In this document: in pieces, positions 52,681-63,243 of the stretch
How positions within the stretch are numbered: position 1 is the first letter of the stretch
How the letters are laid out: each line of letters begins with the position of its first letter
NCBI GenBank assembly: GCA_028751875.1
Contig: CM054158.1
Span: forward strand, 12,420,465 to 12,484,464
Source of the DNA: Rapana venosa
Taxonomy: Eukaryota > Mollusca > Gastropoda > Neogastropoda > Muricidae
Length of the DNA: 64,000 nt
Reading direction: 5' to 3'
Made by a program: the position numbers and the translations under genes
The notes under the pieces: model-generated
Database searches by the model: none
Told to the model about the DNA's origin: nothing
What the model saw: only the letters and a program-made list of their open reading frames with translations

Positions 52681-53673
52681 TCTGAATAAGAGTAATATTG
52701 TTGTATTCAGAAAAAGTGGTTATTTAGCTGCTCACAAAAAATGGCTGTACAATGGAAAAGTCATGCCTGTGATTAATGTATATAAATGTTTAGGAATCTG
52801 TTTTTCTACAAAGCTTAGTTTCACAACTGCATGTAAATATCTGGCAAGTTGAGGTAAAAGAAGCTTGTTAATTGTTTTGAAAAAATTACGATTATTGAAT
52901 AATAATGCTTTTGACTTGTTCATTAAGATATTTGATGCACAAATACAACCCACTGTGCTATATGGTGCGGAAATTTGGGGACTGGATGCAGCTGTAACAC
53001 ATTGTGAATCAGTACACCTCTTTGCTTTAAAGCAGTTTTTAGGCTTACATAGACGTACACCTAATGATCTTGTTTATAGTGAAACCAATAGATATCCTCT
53101 CTCTGTTAATGCTGCTGTAAGATGCATTAGATATTGGATTAAGATTCTGCATATGGATGAGTGCAGGTTACCTTTTAAGTCTTACAAGATGGTTTATGAT
53201 CTAGATGCCAAGGGGAAAAGCACCTGGGCTTCACAAATACGTACCTGTTTATGTGAACTTGGCTTTGGGTTTGTTTGGCTCAATCAAGGTGTCGGAAATT
53301 GTAGAGAGTTTATCAACGTTTTCACGTTGTCAAACCTTATCTAAAGCTTGATATGGACATACATTTGAAAAGAATTATGTCTAAGTTTAGACTTGGTGTA
53401 CCTGACATAAATGTTCATAAATTCAGATATATAGAACATGATGATGAGGACCTCAGGTTGCTATGCCCATTATGTAAGCAAAAAAATGGAAGATGTTCAT
53501 TTTTGCTGTCCAGTATAGATGTAAGACAGAATTACATTCCGGTTAAGTATAGTAGACAGCCTAATTTATTTCGATTCTGTCTACTCATGGCATCTAGTCA
53601 CCCTGAGATCGTGCGCAGCCGTGCTTTATATTTGTGTAAAGCCTTTAGAATAAGAGATATCTTGGTTTCTTAA
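52681..53673 (+). pseudogene. LINE ORF2 C-terminal region
   Basis: Three frames are needed: NIVVFRKSGYLA and VYKCLGICFSTKLSF first, then IFDAQIQPTVLYGAEIWGLD in the ORF from 52865. The end (53353-53673) has LLCPLCKQK, a partial zinc-knuckle pair whose distal His and Cys are not evident. Matches LINE thumb/C-terminal segments. Confidence 0.75.
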
Positions 53674-54764
53674 TTCATATTTTTTGGAACTGATTTTTGT
53701 GGTGGTTGTGGGTATAAAATAACATTTTGGTTTTTTGTTACTTATTTTTCTCACTAAAATACTAAGCAGTTTGGCAACCCCCCTTCATGTATGAGCCAAT
53801 AGCCTTTTTGTGAATAAATCTTTCGAATTCGAGTTCTCTCATACACACACACTCTACTCTGATATACAGTGATTACAAAAATAGAAAAAAATCAAACACC
53901 CTGACAGCACCAAATTAGATTTAGACAGGGTTTTTTTTTTCAATACCTGTTAACTGTTTTCTATGTTGAATCATCAGTCTTCAAAACTAATAATACTAAA
54001 CACACATGAACAATATAAAACACCTATAGATACAAAGGCGGTAATATACAATTTATAATATTCTTTCTGAGAATAACCCCCCCCAGAACCCAATGTTTTA
54101 TGTTTTAAAAAAAAGTGTCTCCTGTTTTCACATCTGACAAATATCGCAGAATTGTTTTAACAGCAACAAATGTAGACTACAGACCAATAACTCCTTGTGA
54201 AAGGCTAAAACAGACATCAACACAAACATCATTATTAACTTCCTATTGTCAGATTATACTCCCCCCCCCCCCCCTTTTATGCCCAAAACAAGATATTTTT
54301 TAATTCCTCCTACTCTCTCTGACTGATCACGCTACATAGTAATAAGTAATAAAACCTGCATACTGACTAGAACAAACTGTTAACATCATATGAATAATGT
54401 CTGGACATCTATGTCATACCTTTTTCCCCTTCTTTTTTGACTTTATATTTTATTATCATTACTTATAAATCACACTAATTACAAACAAGAAAAACAAGGG
54501 AGCTTTTGATCATTACGTTTCTCCTCCCCCCTTCAATTTTCTTTTTAACAAGTTCACATTTGAAAAAGCAACTAATCCCCCCCAAAAAAAACAAAAAAAA
54601 CAACAACCAAAAACAACCCACAAAAAAACCCAAGGAAAAAGAAGCAATTTTTTGTTCTTACTTTTATAATAACTTTTTCAACTACCAAACAAGAGCAAAA
54701 GTCAGAAAAAGACTATGTTTAAGTAAATCAAAATAACATCCCCCCAAAAAAACAACAACAACAA

Positions 54765-54765
<1 letters not shown>

Positions 54766-54800
<35 letters not shown>
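54766..54800. repeat. Poly-C tract (35 C)
   Basis: Uninterrupted C run. The minus strand would carry G35. Confidence 0.95.
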
Positions 54801-54802
<2 letters not shown>

Positions 54803-55426
54803 CAAAAACAAAACAACCCCCAAACATAACCTGAAACAAAATATCCCATCAAACAAATAAATGAACAAAAACTTCCAAGTAGCAAAAATGAAACAAGTAA
54901 AATGACTAAAAAGGATAACATTTTAAGCAATGTATGAGCTGTGCTTCACTGCTTCACGTGGTTGTTTCCCTGTAAATATTTATATAAAAACAACAACCTT
55001 GGTCAATATCATTTAGGAAATGAAAAATGAATGAAGGTGAGCAAAATTGCAAATAAGATTTAAAAATATCCTTTAAAAAATGGACATGTGCATACTCACA
55101 CCATATACACAAATAAACTTCAGATCATGATAGATTATACAATTTTGGATAGACTTATTTTGACTGTGTTCTTCAGAATTTGATTCAAATATAATCTCCA
55201 ACCAAACCACAAAACTCAATCTCACACAAATGTATGTGTATGCATGCACGCACGCACACACACACACATACACACAGAAAATCAAAATGAAGGTACTACC
55301 AATAATCTACCTAAAGCAATTTTGTCAGCAAACCTTGTCTCAATCTTATTAACAATAGCAACAGAAAAAAAGTCCCCCCTCCCCTAAAAAACCACAACAA
55401 CAAAATCCTCACCCATTAAAAATACG

Positions 55427-55459
<33 letters not shown>
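55427..55459. repeat. Poly-C tract (33 C)
   Basis: Uninterrupted C run, similar in setting to 54766-54800. Confidence 0.95.
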
Positions 55460-57374
55460 TTCAACAAAACCAACACTCTAAAAAGCACTAAAACCAAAAC
55501 AACTGAACAAACAAAGAAAACTCAGAGATGTAAAACTAGACATTTTACATACCATTTCTTTTCTGCATATTCTTTCATATACTGTACACATTTCGGTTTA
55601 CAAATTCAACATGAAACTAAAAACCACACAACAGGCAAGCCACTGGGCAGAAATCATAGCGTTCAAAATCTTGTGTACAAAATAAATACACAAAGGAAGT
55701 GATAAAAAAAGACCCAAACAATGATACATATCATGGCTACTTTGGTCATCATCTTAACTGTGACCACAAATCATTAAGACATGACACAAAAGAATGTAAG
55801 GATGATTTTGAAATAAATATGGAAAAAACAACCCAATATAATTCTTACATTCTTCAAATAAATATGGAAAAGAAAATCTTCACAAATATAATTTTGACAT
55901 TACACATAAGCAGTTTTCATCTTTTCCCCCCAAATAAAAAGCTTATAAGGAGTCTGCTCCTTTAACCATTTACTTTAAAAACAACAACTAAACTCCCAAA
56001 AGAATGCCCCCCCCCCCCCCCACCAAACTTATACACCAAGATTCCTGCTACAAGTTTTATAAATGATGAACTTGAGGATCTGCCCCATTGTTTTATTTTG
56101 CCTCTTGACATGTTTACCTGCAGAGAATGAATGAATTAATAATTCTCTGATTTTTAAAGTGTATAAAAAAACCTTCCACATAGAAAGGCATAATCACAGC
56201 ACTGGGGGGAGGGAGAAGAGAAGCCCCAGAGAAAAGATTTCGCCAGCTGTCTATTCAACACGATTCCAGATACGCTTGTGTCTATAAAACTTGTCTTACT
56301 GCATATGATAAAGTCATTTTTACATTATTTGTGATGGATTTGGGGCTGTCTGTGATAGTGACATATCGAACATATAGATGGGATTCAATGTCAGTGTTGA
56401 GCACCACCCCCACCCCACCCCCCCCAACAACAAAAAAAATCAACAACAACAGGGAATTGAAGAAATAAAAAAAAAGCTTTAAACAACAGTCGCCAAAAGA
56501 ACTTACGGCTTAAAACTGCTTGATAAATAGAAATTTATATCAATCCGAAGGATCACATTTCTGATAATCTAAAAGAAGACATAGACCACTGAATTCTGTA
56601 TAATGATGAAAAAAAAAAAATCTTGGTAACTGGAAAACAAAACCATGCATGAAGGATTACCAGAAATTTCTGAAGGAATGAAGAAGAAGAAATATTCTCC
56701 CTCAGACATATAAGAAAGTGCAACCCAATACAACTAACTCCTTTTCTTTAATTGAAGTCTTTAAAAGAATGGGAAAAAATACAAAGGAAACAAAGAGAGA
56801 AAGAGATAGAGGAATTTTACAAGCACCCCCCTACCCCCAGTTATTTTTTAAAAAGTAAGTTATAATAAAGACTAAATAACAAAAGCAGGTTACAAGATGG
56901 CACATAAAACGACTTCTCAACACCCAATGTGACAAATATTCAACATAAAATATAAAATCAACGGGAAAATAATCACTGTAAATCAACAGATCTATGGAAA
57001 ATGAATGCCAAAAATGATGAAATGTCAGTTAATAAACCCACCAAAAACCCTATCAAAAACTCAATTCCCCTCCCTCTGATCCCCCCCCCAACCCCCCCCC
57101 CCCCCAAAAAAAAACAACAACCCCAAAACAAAATATTCCTCCCTAGAGCAAATTCAAAAAAGAAAGAAAAAGAAAAAAAGAAAAGAAAATCAAAACAAAT
57201 AAAGAGTCGCCTGACTCCAACAATGTAAACAACAGGCAAATAGTTTCAAAGAGAGTCTTGCAATAACTCACACCAGTTGTCAATTTGTTATCTAAGCTCT
57301 TATTTGCCACAGTGGATCTGGGCAAGGAATCATAAATCATTTCAACAGGAATTTCTTTTGAAATGTTTGATTTG

Positions 57375-57455
57375 CTTTGTGTGTGTGTGTGTGTGTGTGT
57401 GTCTGTGTGTTGTGTGCGTGTGTGTATGTATATATATATATATATATATATAAAT
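57375..57455. repeat. (GT)n followed by (AT)n microsatellite
   Basis: GT tract with TC and TG interruptions passing into a TA tract of about 30 bp. Confidence 0.95.
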
Positions 57456-57507
57456 ATATGAATATATAAAATAAAAAAATATATATAAAAAAACAAAACC
57501 CACCACT

Positions 57508-57885
57508 TTGTAATGGCTAGAGCTACGGAGTTCACCAATGGTGAGATTTTTGCATAAGCCGTCCCCCCCCTCCCCTCCATTATGGTAGTTGCATTTTGAC
57601 TGTGGGGATGCAGTTGAGAATGAAACTACCAATTTTGCAAGGACAGGAACCCCCACCCCCCCTTTTCCTATTTTCAACCGTCATGGAATCTTTTAACATG
57701 CACAAGTCTTTAAGCGCACTGGTCCCACTGGCTTAGAGTCTCTTCTGAAAGACTTGACATTCAGTTTCATTTTCCTGACAAACTGGGAAGAAAGGGCAAG
57801 GCTGGGAATTAAACCCAGAACCTCTAGGTTTACTTGTTAGGCAGGTGAATGTCCTGCCACCTTCCTTCTTGTCCTTTATGAATAA
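57508..57885 (-). mobile_element. tRNA-like SINE, family C, inverted
   Basis: Left end is the inverted shared tail (GGCTAGAGCTACGGAGTTCA, CCAATGGTGAGA). The right part has AGAGTCTCTTCTGAAAGAC, TTGACATTCAGTTTC and GGGAATTAAACCCAGAACC, the inverted B box. Confidence 0.75.
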
Positions 57886-58127
57886 AGCATAATAGTGGTT
57901 GAAGTTATTTATCAGCTTATGAACTATAATAGGCAACAAAAATGTAGAAACAACACCTTGACTGGGAAAATAATTAGTTTTGCTTTCCCTTTCCAAACAA
58001 AACAAAAACAAACCCCCCACATAAAACCCCACTTTGAAATGGAACTAACAGCAAGAGAAAACTGGCCTCCAAACTATAATGAAAACCTACATTTCTGTTA
58101 CAAATACTATAGGACAAGACAATAGCA

Positions 58128-58132
58128 CACAC

Positions 58133-58168
<36 letters not shown>
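58128..58168. repeat. (CA)n microsatellite
   Basis: CA tract of about 40 bp. Confidence 0.95.
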
Positions 58169-58169
<1 letters not shown>

Positions 58170-58255
58170 GAGATCTGAATTAACACACTAAAAATTACAG
58201 GCCTCAAGTTTTAAAAAAACATTAGCAACGAACTAAACATTTTGTTTGACTTAAT

Positions 58256-58257
<2 letters not shown>

Positions 58258-58302
<45 letters not shown>
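58258..58302. repeat. (GA)n microsatellite
   Basis: Pure GA tract of about 44 bp, 120 bp left of the TTAA-flanked element. Confidence 0.95.
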
Positions 58303-58304
<2 letters not shown>

Positions 58305-58420
58305 GGGGTGGGAGAAAGTGATGGAAAGAGCAAAAGAGAAAGTTTTTTTTGCATGAAAAGTGATAAATGATTACATCTAATTTTCCTATCCAGCAGATTC
58401 ACACACAGTCACAAAAACAA

Positions 58421-59094
58421 TTAACTCATTGGAGTCGCAGTGAAATGGATCCCGCCATTTTGTGGTGACGCATGATTTTGGCTATATTTGAAAAATTCAG
58501 TAGACTTACCCAGCATAATAATGACATACTCATTATATATCATTGAAAAGTTTATAATGTCTTCTTTTGAGATTGTTTCACAGTTTTTTAATAGATGACT
58601 GTATTTATTTTTTACAAATTTCCAAAATATGTCACTGAATGCTGAAAAATAAAAAAGTTTTGAAAATTAGGGTTGGTATCTTAAATGGCTTGAACTATTC
58701 ATCAACTAGTCCCCTCGAACCAATGTGATGATTTTTCACCAAAGTAAACTTCCCTGAAGCTGGCTGAATCCATGTGATTTCACTTTTTGTACAACAGACT
58801 TATTTTTTTTAAAGAATCATAACACTGGGGTGCCTGAAATCCCAAAGATATCACTTGTTGACATGTGAAAGAAAATTGGCCAACAGATAAAAACTAGGCA
58901 AGCTTATGGTCAAGGAAAGCAACTGTGTTTAGAAAAATGATTGCCCTACAGGCCAGAGTAATTTCCCTTGAGTTAACCATTACTTTGTGTTTTAAAAAAA
59001 AATCGTAAGTCTGCCGAATCTTAAGCTTCGGCACGTCACAGTAAAGGAAAAGAGTGCCGAATCTTAAGCTTCGGCACAACCTCAATGAGTTAAG
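58421..59094. mobile_element. piggyBac-like MITE (TTAA-flanked)
   Basis: TTAACTCATT at 58421-58430 is exactly inverted as AATGAGTTAA at 59084-59093, giving TTAA target duplications and a short CTCATTG terminal inverted repeat, the signature of piggyBac-family insertions. The interior, about 660 bp, has no transposase frame. Near the right end a near-perfect 24-bp palindrome (GTGCCGAA, then TCTTAAGC, then TTCGGCAC) occurs twice, about 40 bp apart (59013 and 59054). Class by inference from ends only. Confidence 0.65.
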
Positions 59095-61760
59095 AAAAAA
59101 CTTCCCACATCAAGAATATAACATACAAGACAAAAATCAATCGCATCTAAATTGTAAGCATGGAACAATTTTTAATGGCAATCTGCTTGAAATTCACTGA
59201 CTCCAAAATAAACATAATATGACACTTACCTGGCAATCTTACACACTTGTGTGTGCATACCTTGTTTGCCACAAAACAAAATCACCACCTTTCTCTTAAT
59301 TAAAATGGTACATTATTTGTCGATTGTTCAGGTATTACAGAGATTCGTACACATCAGCACCACATAAAGATATATCATGAAGCCATTAAAAAAAAGGACA
59401 TTGTACCTTTTATCACGCAATTACTTCTTCATTGTTTTTGGTAAGCATAAGGCTTTAGCTGTATATATGCTTGTTTGTTCTCATTAATCCCCCCCCTCCC
59501 CCCTGAAAAAAAACAACAAACCTCACAAAAACAAGAAACATCTCCCCAATACATAAAAGTTCTCTCCCCCACCAAAAACCAAAATCCTATCAATTGCCCA
59601 CACACCCCAAAAAACAACAGCAATGAGGTGGGGGGGAAAAAAAGCAAGAAGAAAGACTTGAGAATGGTTGCCATTTTCTTAGACACCCCCCCCCCCCCCC
59701 CCCAAAAAAAAAAAAAACCACAACAAAAAATGAGAGAAAAAAGAAAAGTGAATCCCAACGATAATGCCATCCTTTCTTCAAAGTCGTCGGAAAAATACCA
59801 GACTTTCACCATTTTAGGACAGGGAGAAGTCTGATTCAAAGAAAGGCTATGGCAAAAACTTGGAATGACGAGGGTGGCAGGGGGTGGAAGGATAGAGAAA
59901 CGGCAGGAAGGAGGGGGGTGGGGGATGGGGGGTTTGAACGGGTGTTAAAACTTAAAACATGGCATGGCAAAAATTTGATGGAAAGAGCACTATCTACTTA
60001 ATATGACACAAGATTGGAAAACAAATATGCCCAGGAACAAAAACAAATTTTGTCCAGTCACAAAAAAACCATTTACATGGACACATAACTGCACAACAGT
60101 TTCAACTTTACAATATTTTCTTTCAATAAAAAGTAAAACAAACATAGAAAAAGAACAAAATTTGTGACAGACAAGTCTCTTTCAGATTAGCTAAAAACAA
60201 AACAAACATAAAACAAAGCAAGTCATATTTTTGTTGGCCACTATGCTTTGGAAGACCTTACTCACACACCAAGATCATGACTTGAAATATGAAATGCTTA
60301 GAAGGCAAATATTTGATCTTCTTTATGAGTTCAAGCTACTTATGATAATTAACACATGATTCATTTGTTTTGGTCTAATATTGACTACTGATGACTGTTT
60401 CACACAAAATGAAATCCCATACAGTATAAACAGAATTCACGGTAAAAAAAACAACCCAAAAAACAAAAACAAAAATCAAGAGAAATTGTGTCTAAGACTA
60501 AGCTGCCAAATCAAAATCAAACTACTCTCACGTCACAACAAGGAACAAAAAAATTTGTTCACAAAGACAGAATGCACAAAACATGCAACCGCAGCGCCTC
60601 CCCCCTTCTCTCCATACAAAATGTACACAATCACTATTAATAGAAGCACCATCACAGTAGATCTATCTTATTCACAAAACAATGTAATTTCTGAACAGTA
60701 CATATGACACTGAAATCTTCTCTTTGAGGCAGTCCAAAGACTGAACAGATCTATTGTGGTAAACGATTAATAAAAAATTTTGTAACATTTTCTCAGATCA
60801 TCACACACAATTTCAAGATAATCAACTGTAACACAACATTATTATCAGCAATCCACGAGAGTGAAACAGATATAGATATGTACACAGATATCATAATCTC
60901 TAGCACTGACTCTCCATTTATTTCAGAATATTTTAATATCATATTTCATAAAGCCCTTGCAAACTCCTTGTAATCTTCATATCATTTCATGGTGGTTTTT
61001 ACAGCACTCTTTGAAAAATGCATTCTGTGACTCTATACAAAATCTCATTGAAAACAGAGTTTGTCACACTTAGTGATTAAATGTGATATGATAACTTTAA
61101 GTAAAAAGAAATGTAAAGACAAAAAATATAAATTGGCGCCTCATGATCTTGACAGACCCCGCCTTGTGACCAAAAAAAAAAAAAGTATTACTATTAGTCT
61201 ACTACTGATTGAACACACATTTTAAGATTTTAAAGGAAAAACTAATTCATGCCTTTATCAGGAATTTGAATTCTGATACTCGAAGAAATTTTGAATTTTC
61301 AAATTGAATTTGAGAGAGCTGTTTTAAACATGACAAAACAAACACCAAAGCAAACATCAATAATTCATAAAATCAATGATAAAATTGCCTTGTTCAAATA
61401 TTCAAAATGACCGATATGTACAACTTCTTATACACCTTGACCATTAAAAAATTTTTAAAAAATAAAAATCTCATTTAATAATGACTGACTGTTGACCATT
61501 TGATCCAATACCTTGAAGGAAAAGTTACTAAAATAAAGTGTTTAAAGTAGAGCACAGAATTTCAACTACTATTTTCAGATCACAACTTTTTTATTCTTAG
61601 CTGCAGCATTTATAAGCGTCATCTGCAAGAGTTATATGAGAAAATACCTGTACAGATTACAGACTGAATTTTATTTGGTTCAAAAGTAAAGACAGAAGAA
61701 AAAATAAGAGTAGGGAGCAAGCAGTCACAGTTGATTTAATGCTGTTGTCAAAAATCATAT
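59095..61760. other. Intergenic or 3' UTR-side flank, no gene seen
   Basis: A/C-rich, with a poly-C run at 59686-59703. No conserved exon, SINE or LINE recognised. It may be untranslated or read-through sequence of the minus-strand gene that ends at 62156. Confidence 0.4.
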
Positions 61761-61961
61761 CAATGCGTGAAAACTCACAATCATACAACCGTTGAAGATA
61801 GAGCCCCCCCCCCCCCCCCCCCCCCCCCCCGCCCCCGCCCCCCCCCCCCCCCCCCCGGCCCAAAAAACATAAACGATGCACCGTCCACGAAAAAAATCAT
61901 TCATGCGTGAAACTCACAACCCATCCCAACCGTGAAGATAAGCCCCCCCCCCCCCCCCGCG

Positions 61962-61996
<35 letters not shown>

Positions 61997-62040
61997 CCCC
62001 AAAAAGAGCAGTAAACGATGCAACCGTTCCACGAAAATAA
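61761..62040. repeat. Tandem duplication around poly-C tracts
   Basis: Two units of about 140 bp share ATGCGTGAAA, ACTCACAA, CAACCGT, GAAGATA, a long C run broken by G, then GGCCC, AAACGATGCA and CCACGAAAA. They differ mainly by small indels, and the C tracts are 16 to 33 long. Confidence 0.85.
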
Positions 62041-62155
62041 CACCCTCAAATGGCCAGTAAAGGATAAAACCGTCTTTTTCAAGAAGAATAACAATCAGCA
62101 CTCAACAAGAGAAAGAGAAGCTTTGATTTCCTAACTAAGGTCTCTTACTGAGCCA

Positions 62156-63243
62156 TTACCGTTTGAAGATAATCTTCCCATCTTTGACTTGTAGCTCACA
62201 TCCCCCGCTAGCACTGTTCTGGGGGGTCTGTGGAGCTGGTCTTTCTGCTTCCTCCGTAGGGGCAGCAGGGGTCATATTCAGAATAATCTGGCCTTGGTGA
62301 ACCTCCAGTTTGCCTGGAAGGGGAGCTGCCAAGTCTCTATCGTGGGCAGAGGCTGCAGGGGTGGAGGTGTTGGAGCTGCCAGCAGAAGGAGAAGGAGAAG
62401 GGAAGGAGGCGGGGGCAGACAGCGGCGCCAGAATGATCTTCCCTTCCTGCACCATCAGATTCCCCATCCCCACGGTGGGGGAGGCGGTGGCAAGGGTGGG
62501 GGGTGGGGGGAGGGGATCGTTGCGTGGAGGAAGAGGCGGTGGTTGGTCTGCAGGAGGCAAGGTGGGGGCCGGTGGTGGTGGCAGCTGCTCGGCCCGCGAG
62601 TCCACGATGGATGTGGAGCGGGGAGGGGGCAGTGGCGTCGGCGCGGGCTCTTGGGACTGGGACTGCGCTGACGATGAGGATGGAGGCAGTGGTGGTGGGG
62701 GTGGAGGCGAGGGAGGAGGGGGAAGGGGGGAGACCAACGGTTGCGGGGTTTCTGCCGACACCTGGCCTTCGGAGGTGGTGGAATTCCTCTGCGCTGTGGA
62801 GGGGTGCTCCATGGAGCTGCTGGTGGACACGGAGGCATTGCCCCCAGCATCCTGGCTCCCCGTGCTGTTTCGCTGCAGGTACTGCTGCCGGGCCGGGTGA
62901 GCCAGGGGCGGCCCAACGATGGCCACGCCGCTTCCTGAAAGCGACAACAACCCCGACGAGGCTCCCGCAGACCGAATCCCACTTGACAAGCTCGAGGTAT
63001 CGGCACCGCCATTCTGCCGTCTCTGGTTGGCCCGGTCGATGGTGCTGTAAGGAGGGGGAGGGAAGTCGGAGCTTTTGTTGACCACTTCGGAATAAGGAGG
63101 AGGTTTGTCCCTTTGGAAGCCCGTGGCGATGTCCGACCCTCCCACACACTGCACGCCATTGTTGACGTTGACGATGATGTTTCCGTAGTGGGACTGCGTG
63201 GTGAAGGCAAGGAAGGGGTCCTGGTCGCTGGGTCCGTCCCCAC
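62156..63243 (-). CDS. Proline-rich double-PPxY protein, terminal exon
   Basis: Last coding exon of a minus-strand gene: acceptor GTTCCTAG ending at 63244, stop TAA at 62158-62156, 361 complete codons after a two-base split codon. Order: GDGPSDQDPFLAF, SHYGNIIVNVNNGVQ, the PPxY motifs KPPPYSEVV and PPPPYSTID (ligands for WW domains of NEDD4-type ubiquitin ligases), a Ser/Gly-rich linker, poly-Pro runs including QPPPLPPR (SH3/EVH1-type ligand), then three copies of a short repeat: NLMVQEGKIIL, KLEVHQGQIIL and ELQVKDGKII, the last at the very C-terminus. GC-rich, unlike its flanks. No transmembrane segment or catalytic domain in this exon. Family not recognised; membrane adaptors with paired PPxY motifs are one possibility. 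Probably a trafficking or signalling scaffold by inference. Confidence 0.85.

Larger units (their letters stand above)
49483..53835 (+). mobile_element. Non-LTR retrotransposon, nearly full length, inactive
   Basis: Two-ORF APE-type LINE in plus orientation. ORF1 (49483-50065) has a coiled coil then an L1-ORF1p-like RNA-binding domain. ORF2 (about 50201-53673) has an endonuclease, reverse transcriptase and C-terminal region. The 3' end is AATAAA (53813-53818) followed by a TTCGAATTCGA tail. At least four frameshifts and several stop codons make it nonfunctional. The clade is not certain; the organisation would suit a CR1/L2/I-like element. Confidence 0.85.
53836..57374. other. Intergenic, A/C-rich with poly-C tracts
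   Basis: No exon recognised on either strand. Poly-C runs at 54250-54264, 54766-54800 (35 C), 55427-55459 (33 C) and near 56008. CCAAAAAACAACAAC-like simple sequence recurs next to them. Confidence 0.5.

Noticed and set aside
62294..63081. Plus-strand and alternate-frame ORFs overlapping the PPxY exon
   Set aside because: Shadows of the GC-rich minus-strand exon. Only the minus frame ending at 62156 has recognisable motifs and a splice acceptor in phase.
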